Assembly (NCBI GenBank): GCA_029204225.1
Contig: CM055100.1
Location: forward strand, 16,844,169 to 16,908,168
From: Diphasiastrum complanatum
Taxonomy: Eukaryota; Streptophyta; Lycopodiopsida; Lycopodiales; Lycopodiaceae
Direction of reading: 5' to 3'
Length of the DNA stretch: 64,000 bases
The position numbers were made by a program, and so were the translations under genes. The notes under the pieces were generated by a model. That model searched no databases. It was given only the letters and a program-made list of their open reading frames with translations, and was not told the DNA's origin. Positions within the stretch are counted from its first letter, which is position 1; the number at the start of each line of letters is the position of its first letter. This document shows, piece after piece, positions 1 through 11,493 of the stretch.

Positions 1-445
1 TGATAATCAATTGTATGTGTACATGGTTGTTGATTCTAAGATTACTATACATAGTTAGGGATGTTTTCTTCCAAAAGTAAGGGAGCAATTTTACAAAGTA
101 CGACTTATTCGACGTCAACATAGTGTTTTTGAATTTCTGTTGGAATACTCATAGTGTGTGGTTTGCTTTATGCAGCAAGCAGTTGGTGGGATTGACGCAT
201 GACTAAATTGTAAAGCATCATATTATGTTATAGTTGTACATCATTTTGATTAACAAAATATGATGAATGAAATGCGGTTGATAATCATTTTTATGTGTAC
301 GTGGTTGTTGATTCAAGATAATAAACATAGTCAGAAATGTTTTCTTACAACAGGAAAAGAGGAATTTTATGGGAAAGGGAAAGAAGGGAACAAAAATTGG
401 GTTATGAGGGCAACAAAATATTGGACGTGATTCCCTTCCTGAGAA
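1..445. repeat. Dispersed repeat, internally duplicated, inverted copy near the right end
   Basis: Two related stretches, about 1-75 and 279-355, both begin TGATAATCA and share the words GTGTAC and GTTGTTGATTC; their spacing is about 278 bp. The whole segment reappears reverse-complemented at about 62,440-62,720, including a CGCATTTCATTCATCATATTTT word. No coding region is convincing here. It adjoins a Gypsy gag relic and may be part of that element's leader or LTR; that link is inference. Confidence 0.6.
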
Positions 446-830
446 CCTTATATAGCCAATGTTAGTGCAATCCTGAAGCCTCTTTTCTAAACTTGTGTAC
501 CTTTGAACACAGCTAAAACAACTTCCTTCTTTTTTTGCTGCATTTGCTTGCAATTTATCCAAAATCTCCTCGTCCTCATGCTTCTTCCCAATATCGCTTC
601 AAGAAAGCTCTTCCCAAGACTTCCCAAGTCTGAATTTTTGAAACCCATATTGGGAATACCATTGAAGAGCATTTCCCTTTATGTTGTTGGAAATAGTTCC
701 AACTTCGTAATAACCACTGTTTCGTGGTTTGCTCGTGACGACTGCCAAAAATTGGTGAAATGTGAATGTCGGGGTCATCATGCTTCTTCCCTTTGAAACG
801 CTAGAATATTGATGTCGGAGTACATCCACA
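440..830 (-). pseudogene. Gypsy-type gag relic (frameshifted)
   Basis: On the minus strand three frames together read like the Retrotrans_gag domain of plant Ty3/Gypsy elements. There is a GNALQWY block, a following W in the context KSWEEL, then AILGR, and a leucine-rich stretch ending near SLEKRLQDC. The blocks fall in frames open at 599-868, 487-672 and 218-562, so at least two frameshifts separate them. No zinc knuckle, protease or pol follows within the window. The assignment rests on motif order only and could be wrong in detail. It is inactive in any case. Confidence 0.5.
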
Positions 831-869
831 ACTAGACATATGTGTGTTTTGCACGCGAAACCTGCCAAG

Positions 870-2330
870 CAAACCCGATACTTAGTCTAAATTTTGACAT
901 TTTTTATTTATGTGTGGCACTGCCACGTGTGCAGTATCGATTGACCAAATTCGAGAAATTGTGTGCTCATCAAATAAAGTCGATTCCCATCACTTTAGAT
1001 AGTTCAAATCTAATGTCCAATACGGGAATCTTGCTCCTTATTACTTGACATAGAAGATTGAGTGACTGAACTTGGTCAATCTATGGTTTGGAACAATCCA
1101 TTTTGGCCCCTGATAAATTGAATCTAGTCCTTGGGTAGGATGATTAGTCTACTACTTGGAAGGACAAGAGAGCAATAGTTCTATTTTAAGAAGAGATTAC
1201 GGCAGCAGAGATGTAACATAGGAGCATGAGCACTTCAACAGTTGTACATTGCAAATGCTCACTTTTTCCCTTGTCCCCCATCACCATCTCAAGAAAAAAC
1301 CCATTTTACGCTCTCAACGGTCCTCTGAAATCAAATTTGAGTGTGATACAGTCAATTAGTCCTGGCGATCCTCTTAGCCATTGCTGGTAGCACCTTTGCA
1401 CAAGACCATAACCAAGAATTTCAGAAACAAAGATGTTTGATCCATTCCTCAATGCTAGCAATCATCTAACAACGTTCGTCAAGTTATTTCATTTTCATCC
1501 ACTCAACACAAAGTCCGAAAATACCCCAACACATTCCCCTACGCTCTTGTCAATTGCTCCCATCTCCATCCATCAACAATCCCTTCACGAAAAAACCCAC
1601 CTCCCAATCCCTCCTCGGATTCCACCCACAAAGATTTCAGAATCTCTTCTATCCTTAATCTTCCTTCAACTGGCTTTAACCCACACAACACACAACCATG
1701 TTCCTCGAAATCTATTAGCTCATTGGTACCATACTTCATGGAAGTAGTAGTATATCTAGCATCCCTCAATGTATTACAAAGAAGAAGAAGGAAGATTGCG
1801 CCAGCTTAACACATGTTTTTTTATTTAAAAAAAAACATTCCGACCCAGTACATTCTAACCCAAAAGGGTCAGAATGGGTTTCTAAGGGACACATATTTAA
1901 CAAATTAAATTAATACTGTATAAACTAAAATGTCCACAATTTATATGCGACATCAAACCACATACTTATATTTGTCAGTTTTTATAAATCACAAAATTCT
2001 CTTAAACACATGGTCATTTTGTACCAACCATATCAAATCATCTACTTGTCTTATATCAAATCGAAATATAATTAGTACTCATTTGTCCTTTTTTAAAAAT
2101 CATCAAAATCTTCAAAGAAAACATGGTCCTCTTGTACCCAAAATAATGTCATATCAATCACATGCTTTTGTCCTTAAAAATTCATGCTTAAAATTATGTC
2201 ATATCACCCACATGCTTTTGTCCTCAAAAAAATTTATAAAATAAGAGTCAAATCACTTTTTTAGTTCCATAATTTGTCTTTTTGACAAACCACTCGATAT
2301 ATGACACCTTCCAAGTCGTAATCACGTATT
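870..2330. other. Stretch without recognised genes
   Basis: Short open frames occur on both strands (for example 1,433-1,747 plus and 1,539-1,769 minus), but none shows a recognisable domain, a repeated copy elsewhere in the window, or good splice sites. A TGGCACTGCCACGTGT palindrome at about 915-932 resembles the motif of the TGCCA arrays described below. The stretch from 1,810 to 2,250 is AT-rich with repeated words ATCACATGCTTTTGTCC and related forms. Confidence 0.4.
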
Positions 2331-2344
2331 TCTAGGAAAAAAAA

Positions 2345-2424
2345 CTGCATGGCACTGCCAACGCATGGCAAAAAAATGTGTGGCAGAGCCATGTGACACT
2401 TGAAATATGAAAACTCTATATAAA
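2345..2424 (+). promoter_or_regulatory. TATA box and upstream TGGCA repeats of the Ptta-like gene
   Basis: TATATAAA lies at 2,417-2,424, about 520 bp before the ATG at 2,948, followed by a pyrimidine-rich leader. Just upstream (2,345-2,395) are four TGGCA or TGCCA words, the same motif that forms the large array at 5,104-5,460. In En/Spm-type elements subterminal transposase-binding repeats commonly overlap the promoter; applying that here is inference. Confidence 0.45.
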
Positions 2425-2514
2425 TGCCCTCATTCAATATTTTTCCACGCTTTCTTGTAGACTTCTTTAGGCTCTCACACTCAAGCTCTCACACTCTCAA
2501 GATTTCAATCTCTC

Positions 2515-2598
2515 ATTTCTCTCTCTCTTTCAATCTCTCACTCTCGATCTTTCATTTCTTTTCACTTTTCTCCACTCTTTCTCAATCTCTCCACTCTT

Positions 2599-2634
<36 letters not shown>

Positions 2635-2635
2635 A

Positions 2636-2675
<40 letters not shown>

Positions 2676-2831
2676 ACATCTTTCACTCTCCAATCTCTCT
2701 TTCTCTCTCACATACACACATCTTTCACTCTCCAATTTCCAATCTCTCTTTCTCTCTCACACACTCTTTCATACCTCCTTTTCATTTTTCACACATTTAA
2801 AGGTTTGCTTTTCTTTTTTACTCTCTCACAC

Positions 2832-2878
<47 letters not shown>

Positions 2879-2880
2879 AT
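2515..2880. repeat. Compound CT/CA microsatellite leader
   Basis: Pyrimidine-rich sequence with (CT)n tracts at about 2,604-2,652 and 2,838-2,852 and (CA)n tracts at about 2,651-2,678 and 2,853-2,879. A short duplicated word, ATCTTTCACTCTCCAAT, occurs twice near 2,679 and 2,720. The open frame running through it codes only Ser/Leu/His/Thr low-complexity sequence and is not a gene; it is probably the transcribed leader of the next gene. Confidence 0.75.
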
Positions 2881-2947
2881 TCTTATTTTTCACATTTGAT
2901 ATCTTTCCAAGTTCTTTTCACAACTTCAAATCTTTCTCTCAATAGTC

Positions 2948-4088
2948 ATGTCTACTACCGATAGTGGAGCATCAAGGAGGAGGCCAAGATCCTCTTCTGG
3001 TTGAAGAGGACAAGCCTCGGGATCAGATTCCGATTGAGTACGAGATTTTTATACTATGTTATCTCCTGAGGAAAGGCAAATGATGAAAGCCCATTGTCTT
3101 TCCGAAGGAGAATCCGATCAACAAGATCGTGGATTTGTTTCGACAAAGATGTCGTTAGAAGAATCCACGAATATTTTCTATGACCTTGATGAGGATGGTT
3201 CCATCATCATGGACATTAGGGGTAAGCTCATTATCAATAGATTGCATGACCTTACTCTTAAATACTTTGGTCACGATTTGTTTAACCCTTGAGAGCAACA
3301 AGGCCAAGGGGACAAAGATGAGATACTTGATATATTGTACCGTGAGTTTCCACAACCAAATCGATTTAATGACAAATGGGCAAAGACGAGTATGTGTACA
3401 CATATTCGTCATAAGCACCAATCATTAAGACGATTATGTAGTAAAGGCAAGAAGAGACCGGGATGGGCATCTAAAAAAGATTGGGAAAAAATTATTTATA
3501 AATCCAAGCGTCCTAATTCCGAGCGCTTTAAACAACAAAGAGAGGCAACAAAATCAAGGCTTAATCTTTTAGGCCAATCTCACCTTGGATCGGGAGGCAA
3601 GGCCAATATGCATGCCCCAATTTGTAAGCAATTATCTTTTAGCTAATTGCATTTCATACGTTTATTGTTTACCAATAATTTTTTGCTTTTTTCTAATCAT
3701 CGATTTGTGTTGATGTAGGTTGAAGATTATGGGTGTAAGTATACAAATGCCAAGTACAATATTGGATATTGCCAAGGCTATAGTGCCTTGGTTGATCACC
3801 TTGCGGCACATGGCGTACATCCAAGGGTAAATTTTTGTTACATAATTTGTATTTCTCTTAGTTTTGATACACAATTTGTATTTCATTTCAATTTTATGAC
3901 AAGTGTTTGGCTAATAATTATTAATTTGTTTTGTGAATGTGTATGTAGTGGGCATCCGCTTCCTTTGTGGAAGAAAGTACGGGAGGAAACCAAGATAAGA
4001 AGGGAATGAAGATGAAGAGGACGAAGGCGAAGGCGAAGGACAAGATTCAGCTTCGGAAAACAATGAGGGAGAAGATAGTGATGACTAA
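2948..4088 (+). pseudogene. Ptta/En-Spm-like transposon protein gene, three exons, broken
   Basis: Three exons can be drawn: 2,948-3,623, 3,719-3,826 and 3,949-4,088, with GTAAGC..TAG and GTAAAT..TAG introns. The protein starts MSTTDSG, has a basic middle with spaced Ser/Asn/Arg residues and a GSGGKANM block, and ends in an acidic Glu/Asp tail finishing SDD. The layout (Phe-Lys and Arg-rich helix, then a Gly-rich His/Gly motif) resembles the plant Ptta/En/Spm transposase domain (Pfam Transposase_24); this is recognition by eye. Defects: TGA soon after the start, TGA near 3,034, TGA near 3,290, an extra C near 3,616 and a frameshift near 4,006. A reversed second copy is at 57,271-58,430. The conserved introns show it was once a real gene, probably carried by a DNA transposon. 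Confidence 0.5.
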
Positions 4089-4099
4089 GAAGCCTACTA

Positions 4100-4640
4100 T
4101 TACTTCTTAGATTTGATGTATTTCTAGTATTTGCAAAAGTTTAAAAAAAAGGTATTAGTATCAATGCTCTTTTCATGAATTAGATGAGAATATGTACACT
4201 TTTCTGAATTATGAATATGAACTTTTGTATTTGATCATCTCTATCTCATTATGTATGGAATGATTGTTTATTGTTTATGTTTTTCTATTTCATCTTGTAT
4301 AAATTTGTTGTAAATATATACAAAAAAAACATCAATTTTAGATGATAAAAACATACCTCATCTATTGTTTGAATGATCTTTAATTCCTTCTAAGATGCAT
4401 ATCTTTTTTTCTCTATAAAAGCAAACAATGAAAACCAAATCATTGTTAGATTACAAATCGATCAACAAAATGATAATTGTAAGAATACAAATCAAAGAAT
4501 CATTGTTAAATTAAAAAATCATTAATCATTGTTACATCAATGTCACCAAGTTGAAGATACTATGAAAATGCACTTTATGACTCAAATGCAATCTAACAAA
4601 ATTTACAATGCATAATATAGCTCATGAATAGACAATGAAA
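4100..4640. other. AT-rich 3' flank of the Ptta-like gene
   Basis: No gene is visible. The stretch contains repeated words CAAATCATTGTTAGATTACAAATC and variants (about 4,436-4,540). It is present in reverse complement at about 56,670-57,240, so it belongs to the inverted arm and not to local sequence. Confidence 0.6.
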
Positions 4641-4658
4641 AACTAAGAAACAAAACAA

Positions 4659-5070
<412 letters not shown>

Positions 5071-5103
5071 AATTTGCCACCCCAATTTTTTTTTTTTTTC
5101 AGA

Positions 5104-5460
5104 AAACTTGCCACGACGTGGCAAGTTTTTGATTGCTGATAAAATTTGCCATGCATGGCAAACTTCAAAAACTTTTTTAAGAATTTTGCCACTTGTGGCA
5201 AAATTCAGCATTCTGGAAAAAAATGCCATGTGTGGCAAATTTCTAGAATTTCAAGCGTGGCAGTGCCACGCATGGCATAACCATGCATGCAGTGCCACGC
5301 GAATTTAAAATTTGAATTGCTTTGAGCTCCCCCCCCAAAACAAAAAAATTTGTTCGGAAGAAGAGCTGGTGACGGAAAACTTTGAGGGCGTGGCAGTGCC
5401 ACGCGTTCATTGCCATGCAATTTGCCACATGATTGCCACGAACATTGCCATGCAAGGGCC
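5104..5460. repeat. TGCCA/TGGCA hairpin array
   Basis: I count about eleven TGCCA and seven TGGCA words in roughly 360 bp, many paired as perfect or near-perfect short palindromes: TTGCCACGACGTGGCAA, TTGCCATGCATGGCAA, TTGCCACTTGTGGCAA, CGTGGCAGTGCCACG. Spacing is 20-50 bp. A reversed copy is at 55,836-56,240. Dense direct and inverted short motifs are typical of subterminal regions of En/Spm (CACTA)-type transposons, where transposase binds. That role is inferred; no CACTA terminus was found. Confidence 0.6.
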
Positions 5461-6450
5461 GTCGGGTCAAATTTGGTCCCCGTCTTATGTGTGTGGCAAT
5501 GGGCCTATATTTGTAGTTGTGATCCTATTGATACAACATCCATCCCGTGAGGAATTGTGGATCTCCCTAAATCTGAAACAAAAGCACATGGAGACATTGG
5601 TCATGATTCTACACCTACATATGGTAATTCTGCCTACAACTGAAAATTGTTTCTATCTAGATTACACAACCAACTAGAATCCGATTTGGCAACGGATCCA
5701 TAAAGGTGTTAGGTAAATTGTGGTAAATTGCTAACATACCGAAAGTTCCTATTAGTAGATTGTCGTAGAACAAATAACAAAACTATAACAGATGCGGTTG
5801 CTTTCGGTCCATTCAACTTCCATTCCTCTTTACCCGAATATGATCTTTCCATTCTAAGTCAACAACCCTAAAAACAATCTTTTTGTGCTTTTTGTCCTAT
5901 CTACACATTACTGAACACACCCTAGTCATCCCTATAGCAACTTATGCTAATCCATCTACCTAACAACATTAATACAACTAAAGGTCTAAGTTCTTAAACA
6001 ATCTTATACATACAAAATACCTTAAAATGACCCATCTAATAGGTAAGTTGGTTTATTTTGGCAATTCTAATAATGCTGTAGCAGACACAGTTGTAGGCAA
6101 AGCCATCCCACCCAAAACACTTCCAACTGGTGCCAATTCAAAATGTCGTAATATACGTAACAACAACTGATCGTTATCATTCACAAATCTTGACACCAAA
6201 TGTGGTGTTCGACCGGTCAGCATGATGTGATTCAAACATTCCCTGGTTAACAATATATAACTGTTGGAGGGTTTACGGATATCAAGGAAACCCTAGCTAG
6301 ATTATTCATTTATAAGTGAGAGGGATTTGACACCTGCGTGTGTAAGTCCAGCTCGATGATGACATAGTTATTTGATTAGTTAAAAGTTAATAGCATGACT
6401 TGAGGCCTTTTTTGCGACAATTAAATGTTGTTAGGCCTAATAGTAAAGTT
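5461..6450. repeat. Continuation of the inverted arm, no gene
   Basis: The sequence is found reverse-complemented at about 54,300-55,800, with the right copy interrupted by a 543-bp insertion at 54,934. No coding region is supported. The minus-strand frame at 6,053-6,253 is open here but interrupted in the right arm, so it was rejected. Confidence 0.65.
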
Positions 6451-7030
6451 AGTGAACAAAAAAATGTTCCCCCCAAATTTCAAATTTCAAATAATTTGGG
6501 AGGTGGAAACTAGTCAATAGGATGTGAGGCGAAAGCCTTAAAATCCACTATATATACTGGTACTTTGTGATTAATTTTACATGTTTAATGTCAAATTAAT
6601 TCAGGTGGAACATCGATTGATTTTTCAATTGGATGTCCTTGCTCTTCTTCTCCTTGCTCCATCTATCATATTTTCTTACTATCTTTATGTTTATTGGATA
6701 TGGTAATTGTGGATTTGATTATTGCTTTTATTTTTGTCATAGAGAAAGAGAGACAGAGAAAAGCAAGCTTGATCTTTTGTTGGGTAGTGTTAATGGGTCA
6801 CAGTGGCTACTGTTAATAGATTGTAGTGTTAGATGTGTACTCACAAGCATACATGTGAGTTTGATTGATGAATACGTTGTCATCAAAATGAACTTATGTG
6901 TGACAACTTAACCCTCTTCATTTTTTGAGGCTTTGCATTTGCTGGGATCTAGGGATGAAGAAGTATGAAGGAAAGACCTAATCCTCGTCGCATAACAACA
7001 GAATGTCGTGTATTTATAAAGGCAACAATC
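6451..7030. other. Stretch without recognised genes
   Basis: The plus frame at 6,633-6,911 begins with a hydrophobic run but has no recognisable domain and no second copy in the window. A short GAGAGAGACAGAGAAA word lies near 6,741. Nothing else is supported. Confidence 0.35.
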
Positions 7031-7037
7031 CAAGAAG

Positions 7038-7223
7038 ATGAATAAGACCAAAACTGACCAAACTGATTCTAACCGCAACAATTGCATGATCGACATCAAC
7101 AATAGGACATCAACAATAGCCCAAGACCAAACTCTTCTCAAATACTGCAAGAAAATCAATCACGAAATCAAGGATTGTCGAATTCTAAAGCACAAGAATG
7201 CAGCAAAAAAAAAGAAGTTATGA
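7038..7223 (+). pseudogene. Copia gag zinc-knuckle fragment
   Basis: The open frame ends in YCKKINHEIKDC followed by RILKHKN and a lysine run, matching the CCHC knuckle and basic tail of plant Ty1/Copia gag proteins (C-x2-C-x4-H-x4-C). The first Cys is replaced by Leu and the residue at the usual second position varies, so metal binding would be lost. Only this piece of gag is present. It is followed after about 210 bp by the RNase H end of a Copia element in the same orientation, suggesting one deleted element. Confidence 0.55.
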
Positions 7224-7267
7224 TATTTTCGGAGAGCTCATAGTATCTGATTCTATATACATTGGTA

Positions 7268-7434
7268 TAGCCATATTTAGTTACAGACATGGAATAGTCC
7301 TAATATGGTAGACCGGCCCTCCAGTGTTTGAGATTATTGGTCATGTCGAGATTTAATTCCACGTCGAGGCCTATTGGTGACTAATGACCTTGAGAGGACC
7401 CAGACACATATGGAGTAGTGCATGTACATTTTTT
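7268..7434 (+). repeat. LTR-like fragment, first copy
   Basis: The segment with ACCGGCCCTCCAGTGTTTGA and CATATGGAGTAGTGCATGTAC is repeated in direct orientation at 8,094-8,256. The two copies differ by scattered substitutions and a short indel. The second copy lies directly behind a Gypsy-like 3' coding end, which suggests both are pieces of a Gypsy LTR. Confidence 0.55.
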
Positions 7435-7681
7435 GATAATCAAAGTGCCATTGCTATATCAGCCAGCCCTAGATTTCATTCCAAGAGTAAGCACATTGAA
7501 GCAAAGCTTCATTTCATCAAAAGCAAAGTTCTCAACGAAGAGGTCAGATTGTAGTACTGTAGAACGCAAGATATGACATCTGATATTTTTACCAAAGCAT
7601 TAAGTTTGGAATCACGCAGAAGATTTTGCGTAGAACTAAGTTTGAAGGTCAAGGCATTCAAGGATTCAGATTAAGGGGGAG
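7435..7681 (+). pseudogene. Copia RNase H C-terminus and polypurine tract
   Basis: Starting at DNQSAIAISASP the frame gives the end of a Copia pol polyprotein: a KHIEAKLHFI block, then SDIFTKAL, and a TAA at 7,672-7,674. In active elements these match DNxSA, RTKHIEVxxHFIR and ADIFTKPL. A TAG at about 7,552 interrupts it. GGGGGAG at 7,675-7,681 is a good polypurine tract and the next bases TGTTGG fit an LTR start. Everything upstream of the RNase H end is missing. Confidence 0.75.
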
Positions 7682-7900
7682 TGTTGGATTATTCTCCTTC
7701 TTACTGATCAAATAATCGGTTATAATCTTCATCTGTTGTTTATCTAGTTCTGCAAATTTTGAAGCATTAGTTTTTGCAATAAATTGGAATGAAATTTCTT
7801 TAGCTTTTGGATTTGATTTATAAAAGAAAGTAAAATCACCCAGTGTTTCATGTAATTGGGATTACAACTTTTTTTGGATAAAATCAACCCTTTTGGAAAA
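7682..7900 (+). repeat. Putative start of a Copia 3' LTR
   Basis: TGTTGGATTATTC follows the polypurine tract directly, as an LTR should. The far end could not be fixed because no second LTR is in the window and the sequence passes into Gypsy-like coding remains by about 7,960. Confidence 0.45.
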
Positions 7901-7959
7901 ATTATAGCTTAGTGTATCCTTGGGATTTGAGTAGAGGAAAACAATATAAGAATTGTTTG

Positions 7960-8093
7960 CATCTCAGAGTACTTATTTGGATGGAAAGATCAGACTAAGA
8001 ATAATGATTCATGGGTAAGATTTGAAAGTTTTAGCGATAGTTTCACATTTTATTTTTTCCATTACGAGGACAAACTTTTTAAGAGAGGAAGAA
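7960..8093 (+). pseudogene. Gypsy polyprotein 3' end (chromodomain-like)
   Basis: One frame reads YLFGWKDQT, then NDSWV, and ends near YEDKLFKRGRM. This resembles the chromodomain (YLVKWKG...TWE) and the C-terminal end of integrase polyproteins of plant chromovirus-type Gypsy elements, just before a polypurine tract (AAGAGAGGAAGA at about 8,081) and a TGTTACGG LTR start at 8,094. The match is by eye and short. Confidence 0.45.
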
Positions 8094-8540
8094 TGTTACG
8101 GACATACAATAGTCCTAGACCGGCCCTCCAGTGTTTGAGATTATTGGTCACACCAAGATTTAATTCCACATCGAGGCCTGTTGGTGACTAGTGACTTTAA
8201 GAGGACCCAAACACTCTAATTGAGACATATGGAGTAGTGCATGTACGTGCGACTAATACAGGCAGGAGGCATGCATGAAGAGCTATGATCTATTTATAGT
8301 TGACCTGTATGGGGATTGCCTGGGTTCATGAACAGGATCCGACTCTCTATATATTGAGGTAGTGACTATTCCGTCGACGACTTGGTCTATGTTACTTGTC
8401 GAGCTCTTCTCTTCTTGCTATTACATGGCATGGCTTGTAGGCCATATCCAAGAGGATTCTCTAGGTGGAATCTATGATTGGTTGGGTGGTTTTGCTCCAT
8501 AGTCTCTCTTGTTGTGTTTTCCTATCCTCATCTTAGAGGT
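8094..8540 (+). mobile_element. Gypsy LTR or solo-LTR remnant
   Basis: It begins TGTTACGGACATAC after a polypurine tract. The first 160 bp repeats 7,268-7,434. The TATTGAGG/ATATATTG region near 8,341-8,360 could be the LTR promoter. The 3' boundary is not clear and no target duplication was identified. Confidence 0.45.
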
Positions 8541-8559
8541 TTGTCGGAAAGATGTGTTA

Positions 8560-9690
8560 TGAAGATAGGTCTAGCTCGAAAAGAAAACGAATGAAAATAA
8601 TTCGAGTGTCTAGAAAGAAAACTTTTCATGCATGGCAAAACAAACTATCTTCCACTTTCACAATGCATGACTATGCCTATCAATTTCAAACAAAACAATA
8701 GTGATAGAAATCACGTTTGATCTTATAGTAACTAACTTTGAAATCATCAGTACTATAGTGATTATGTAGCCAAATAATAAAGCATTGAATTATCAGACAA
8801 GTAATTCGTCGCGAATCTTTTGCGAATTAGTTGCCAATCACAAGACAAATAATTAGTCACGAAGAAAATACAGAAATGCATACATTATGAGACGAAGCTG
8901 AATGCAATAAAGGATAGGATTGATTCAGTATGCAAACGTAACAGAAGTAAAGAAAGCCCGAATTAAGCACAATATTAATAAGCAGTGGCGCAATAGCAAT
9001 CTCTAAACAACTCTAAGAAGTGAGCCAGAATGCTCAGGAGTGTTCAAGCTCGCAGACTTGAGAGAGAGAGAGCTAACTATTCAAAAGCTTCTGATCATCT
9101 TAAAATTGTATAAATATGAATAGCTATTTATACTAAAAAATTAGGTCATAATTTGTGATTGCCAGTTGGCTGATCTCCGCTGGCATCCATTCGGTTCCTT
9201 GTCATTGATTGCTGATAAGTGGTGGGAATTGGTCGTAAAGTGTTTGTCTGCATAAATGAACCAAATTGGCACTTTTGTAGAAATGAACTAAAGCAGCCAT
9301 ACGCAACACTGTTGCAAAAAGTGACAGTGTCAGAATTTTGTGTAAAACTTGACAGTGTTTTAAAAACTAATTTAGGTTGCCCCTCACATTCCTAGAGTCA
9401 AGTTCTTAACATTTGAGACACTTTGGAAAATGCAAAAAAAAATGCGACTCTGCATATTTGCTCGCAAATCCTCATGACAGGTGAAAAATGCAAAAAAAGA
9501 GACTGCATTTTTCCACAAAATTCCTAACAAGCAAAAAATGCAACACTGTCGTAACACTCCGTGTACCTCTACATATTGTGCAAAAACACTTGTAAAACTG
9601 CAATCTGTGTAACTTTGTTTAATTCTAGACACATGTACCATCATGGATAGCAAAATCTATAGAAATTCTCCTTAGAAATAGAGAACGAAA
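8560..9690. other. Stretch without recognised genes
   Basis: Only a short (GA) run near 9,058-9,072 and short open frames are seen. The minus frame at 9,384-9,653 has no recognisable motif. This stretch has no evident second copy within the window. Confidence 0.35.
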
Positions 9691-9699
9691 TTTGTAATC

Positions 9700-10340
9700 T
9701 TGAGTCATGAATATGCACTCAAGTAAAACCAAAATATCAGTTGATAATTAGTATCTTTTCACATAACCATCCTTTTGCCTTTCGTATCATTAAATCATAT
9801 GAATAGCACTACTTCTCTCTCTTGGAGAATGATAATCATATATACCATAGTAATAAATAAATCATAGATGAAGTTATCCCCAACAATGTGCATGATCTCT
9901 CTATAGTCAATTTTCTTGAAGCTAAGATTTTATCATATTTAAAAAATATTAATGAACATTACATCAATTTCTAACCTATGATGGCATTGCATTTGATGAA
10001 CTGCTCAAAATAGAATTTCATATTCACAAAGGCAAGACTAGCCCCGTGTCATGATATCTCATCACCCAAGCCTCCACTTGGCAAGAGACAAATGCAGACC
10101 AAGTCACAAGTGAAAGGTAGACATTCAAGAACATGTGTGACAATAGATCAATTTAAGCAACAAATACTAAAGAGCTCAAACATGAAGCAAGAATCTCCAA
10201 GTACATCCAAGCCATTTCCTATGATTGATCATTGTGTGATGTGCATTACATGATACAAAATCTCAAGATCTAGTATAAGGACACTACAGTGCTAACTTAT
10301 TTTTGAATTGGATCATCTTCAGCAAGAGATTCATGACATA
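9700..10340 (+). repeat. SD-A distal segment, first copy
   Basis: It matches 29,900-30,195 and 47,561-48,140 in direct orientation (words such as AGTAAAACCAAAATAT, ATTGAATTGGATCATC and GAAAGGTAGACA). It is the far end of the SD-A block that elsewhere follows the S1-like gene. In this copy neither the S1 gene nor a Copia insertion is attached on the left. No coding content. Confidence 0.65.
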
Positions 10341-11093
10341 GATAAAGTGTGATTGTTATTGCATGAATTGTAAGATCACTATTTGATACATGAATACATC
10401 ATACATGGTTAAAGGTTTTATAATTTTCTAACTTTCATGTTCAAACCTATAGTAAATATATGATAATTATGCTTGTAAACATCCAATCGTATGGAAAATC
10501 AATTTCATTAATTTGGTTCGATTTTCTTTTTTGCTTATTAACAAAAGATACTTTTGATGGTAAGTTATATGTTTTGGTTCCAACTCATAATCGAATTTAG
10601 GACTTAAGAAAATTATGGAGTGTGAATGCCTAGAAGTTCACATAATTTGAGAAATGGGAACATGTTTAAAACTAGGGTCTATAACTAATCGCATCAATTA
10701 CAAAATATGTATCACTATATTGCATACAAATTTCTACATAAAATTTTCAAAAAGAACATATAATACACTACAACTTCAAGGCATTTGCTATTGAAGGTCT
10801 TCTTGAGATCAACGCAAACGACAAACGGTAATTAACGACTTCTACCTCGTCTAACCACTAACCAACATCATTGCCAAATGTTGCACTCTAAAAAGGTTTA
10901 TTATTTAACATTCTAAAGTGGGTCCACTAGAGCTGAAGAGACTATGTGGGCCCATCGTTACTATGGATCAAAACAACAATACTCCATTGCGACAATCAAA
11001 ACTACTTTGTTTTTTCTCTCAACCCGCGAACTTGCTAAACACATTGAAGTTCAATTTCATTTTCATAGAGAGAGTTTAGAATAAGGATGTCGA

Positions 11094-11192
11094 ATTAAGT
11101 TACTATCATACCGATAACATGTTGGCCAATATTCCAACAAAGTATTTGCCAAAGCGTAAAAACATTACCTTAGTTAGTATGTTAATTCTTCA
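11094..11192 (+). pseudogene. Copia RNase H C-terminal fragment
   Basis: The frame VELSYYHTDNMLANIPTK followed by YLPKRKN matches the end of Copia RNase H (VELxYCxTxxMxADIFTKPLPK). The conserved Phe before TK is Pro here and also in the copy at 63,265, so both come from one degraded ancestor. Nothing else of the element is retained beside it. Confidence 0.65.
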
Positions 11193-11493
11193 TTCAGGTT
11201 TTTAGTGGTCAGCTTAACGGGGAGTATTGCACATTAATTTTACTCCTGACCTAAATTCATTTTCCGAGTACTCCTATACAATTTAAATACTCACTCTCTA
11301 GAACACCCTACATAAATGATCTGTTATGTAAACCGATCTCCAATTTTACAAGCATTTTTATTTGGCTTCACATTAGCCTAATAGGATTTGTGATCAACTT
11401 TAGTTCTCCAAAGCCCGTACTTAAATGATACTTATCACCTCTTTTTGACCCGCCTTTAGTGGAATTTCTATTTTTAATTTTGTTTTAGCAAAG

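Noticed and set aside
1433-1769. Overlapping open frames on both strands resembling a small gene
   Set aside because: No domain, no splice signals, no repeated copy; neither strand is favoured.
2424-2945. A 173-residue plus-strand open frame
   Set aside because: It consists of Ser/Leu/His/Thr runs coming from CT and CA microsatellites; it is the leader of the following gene.
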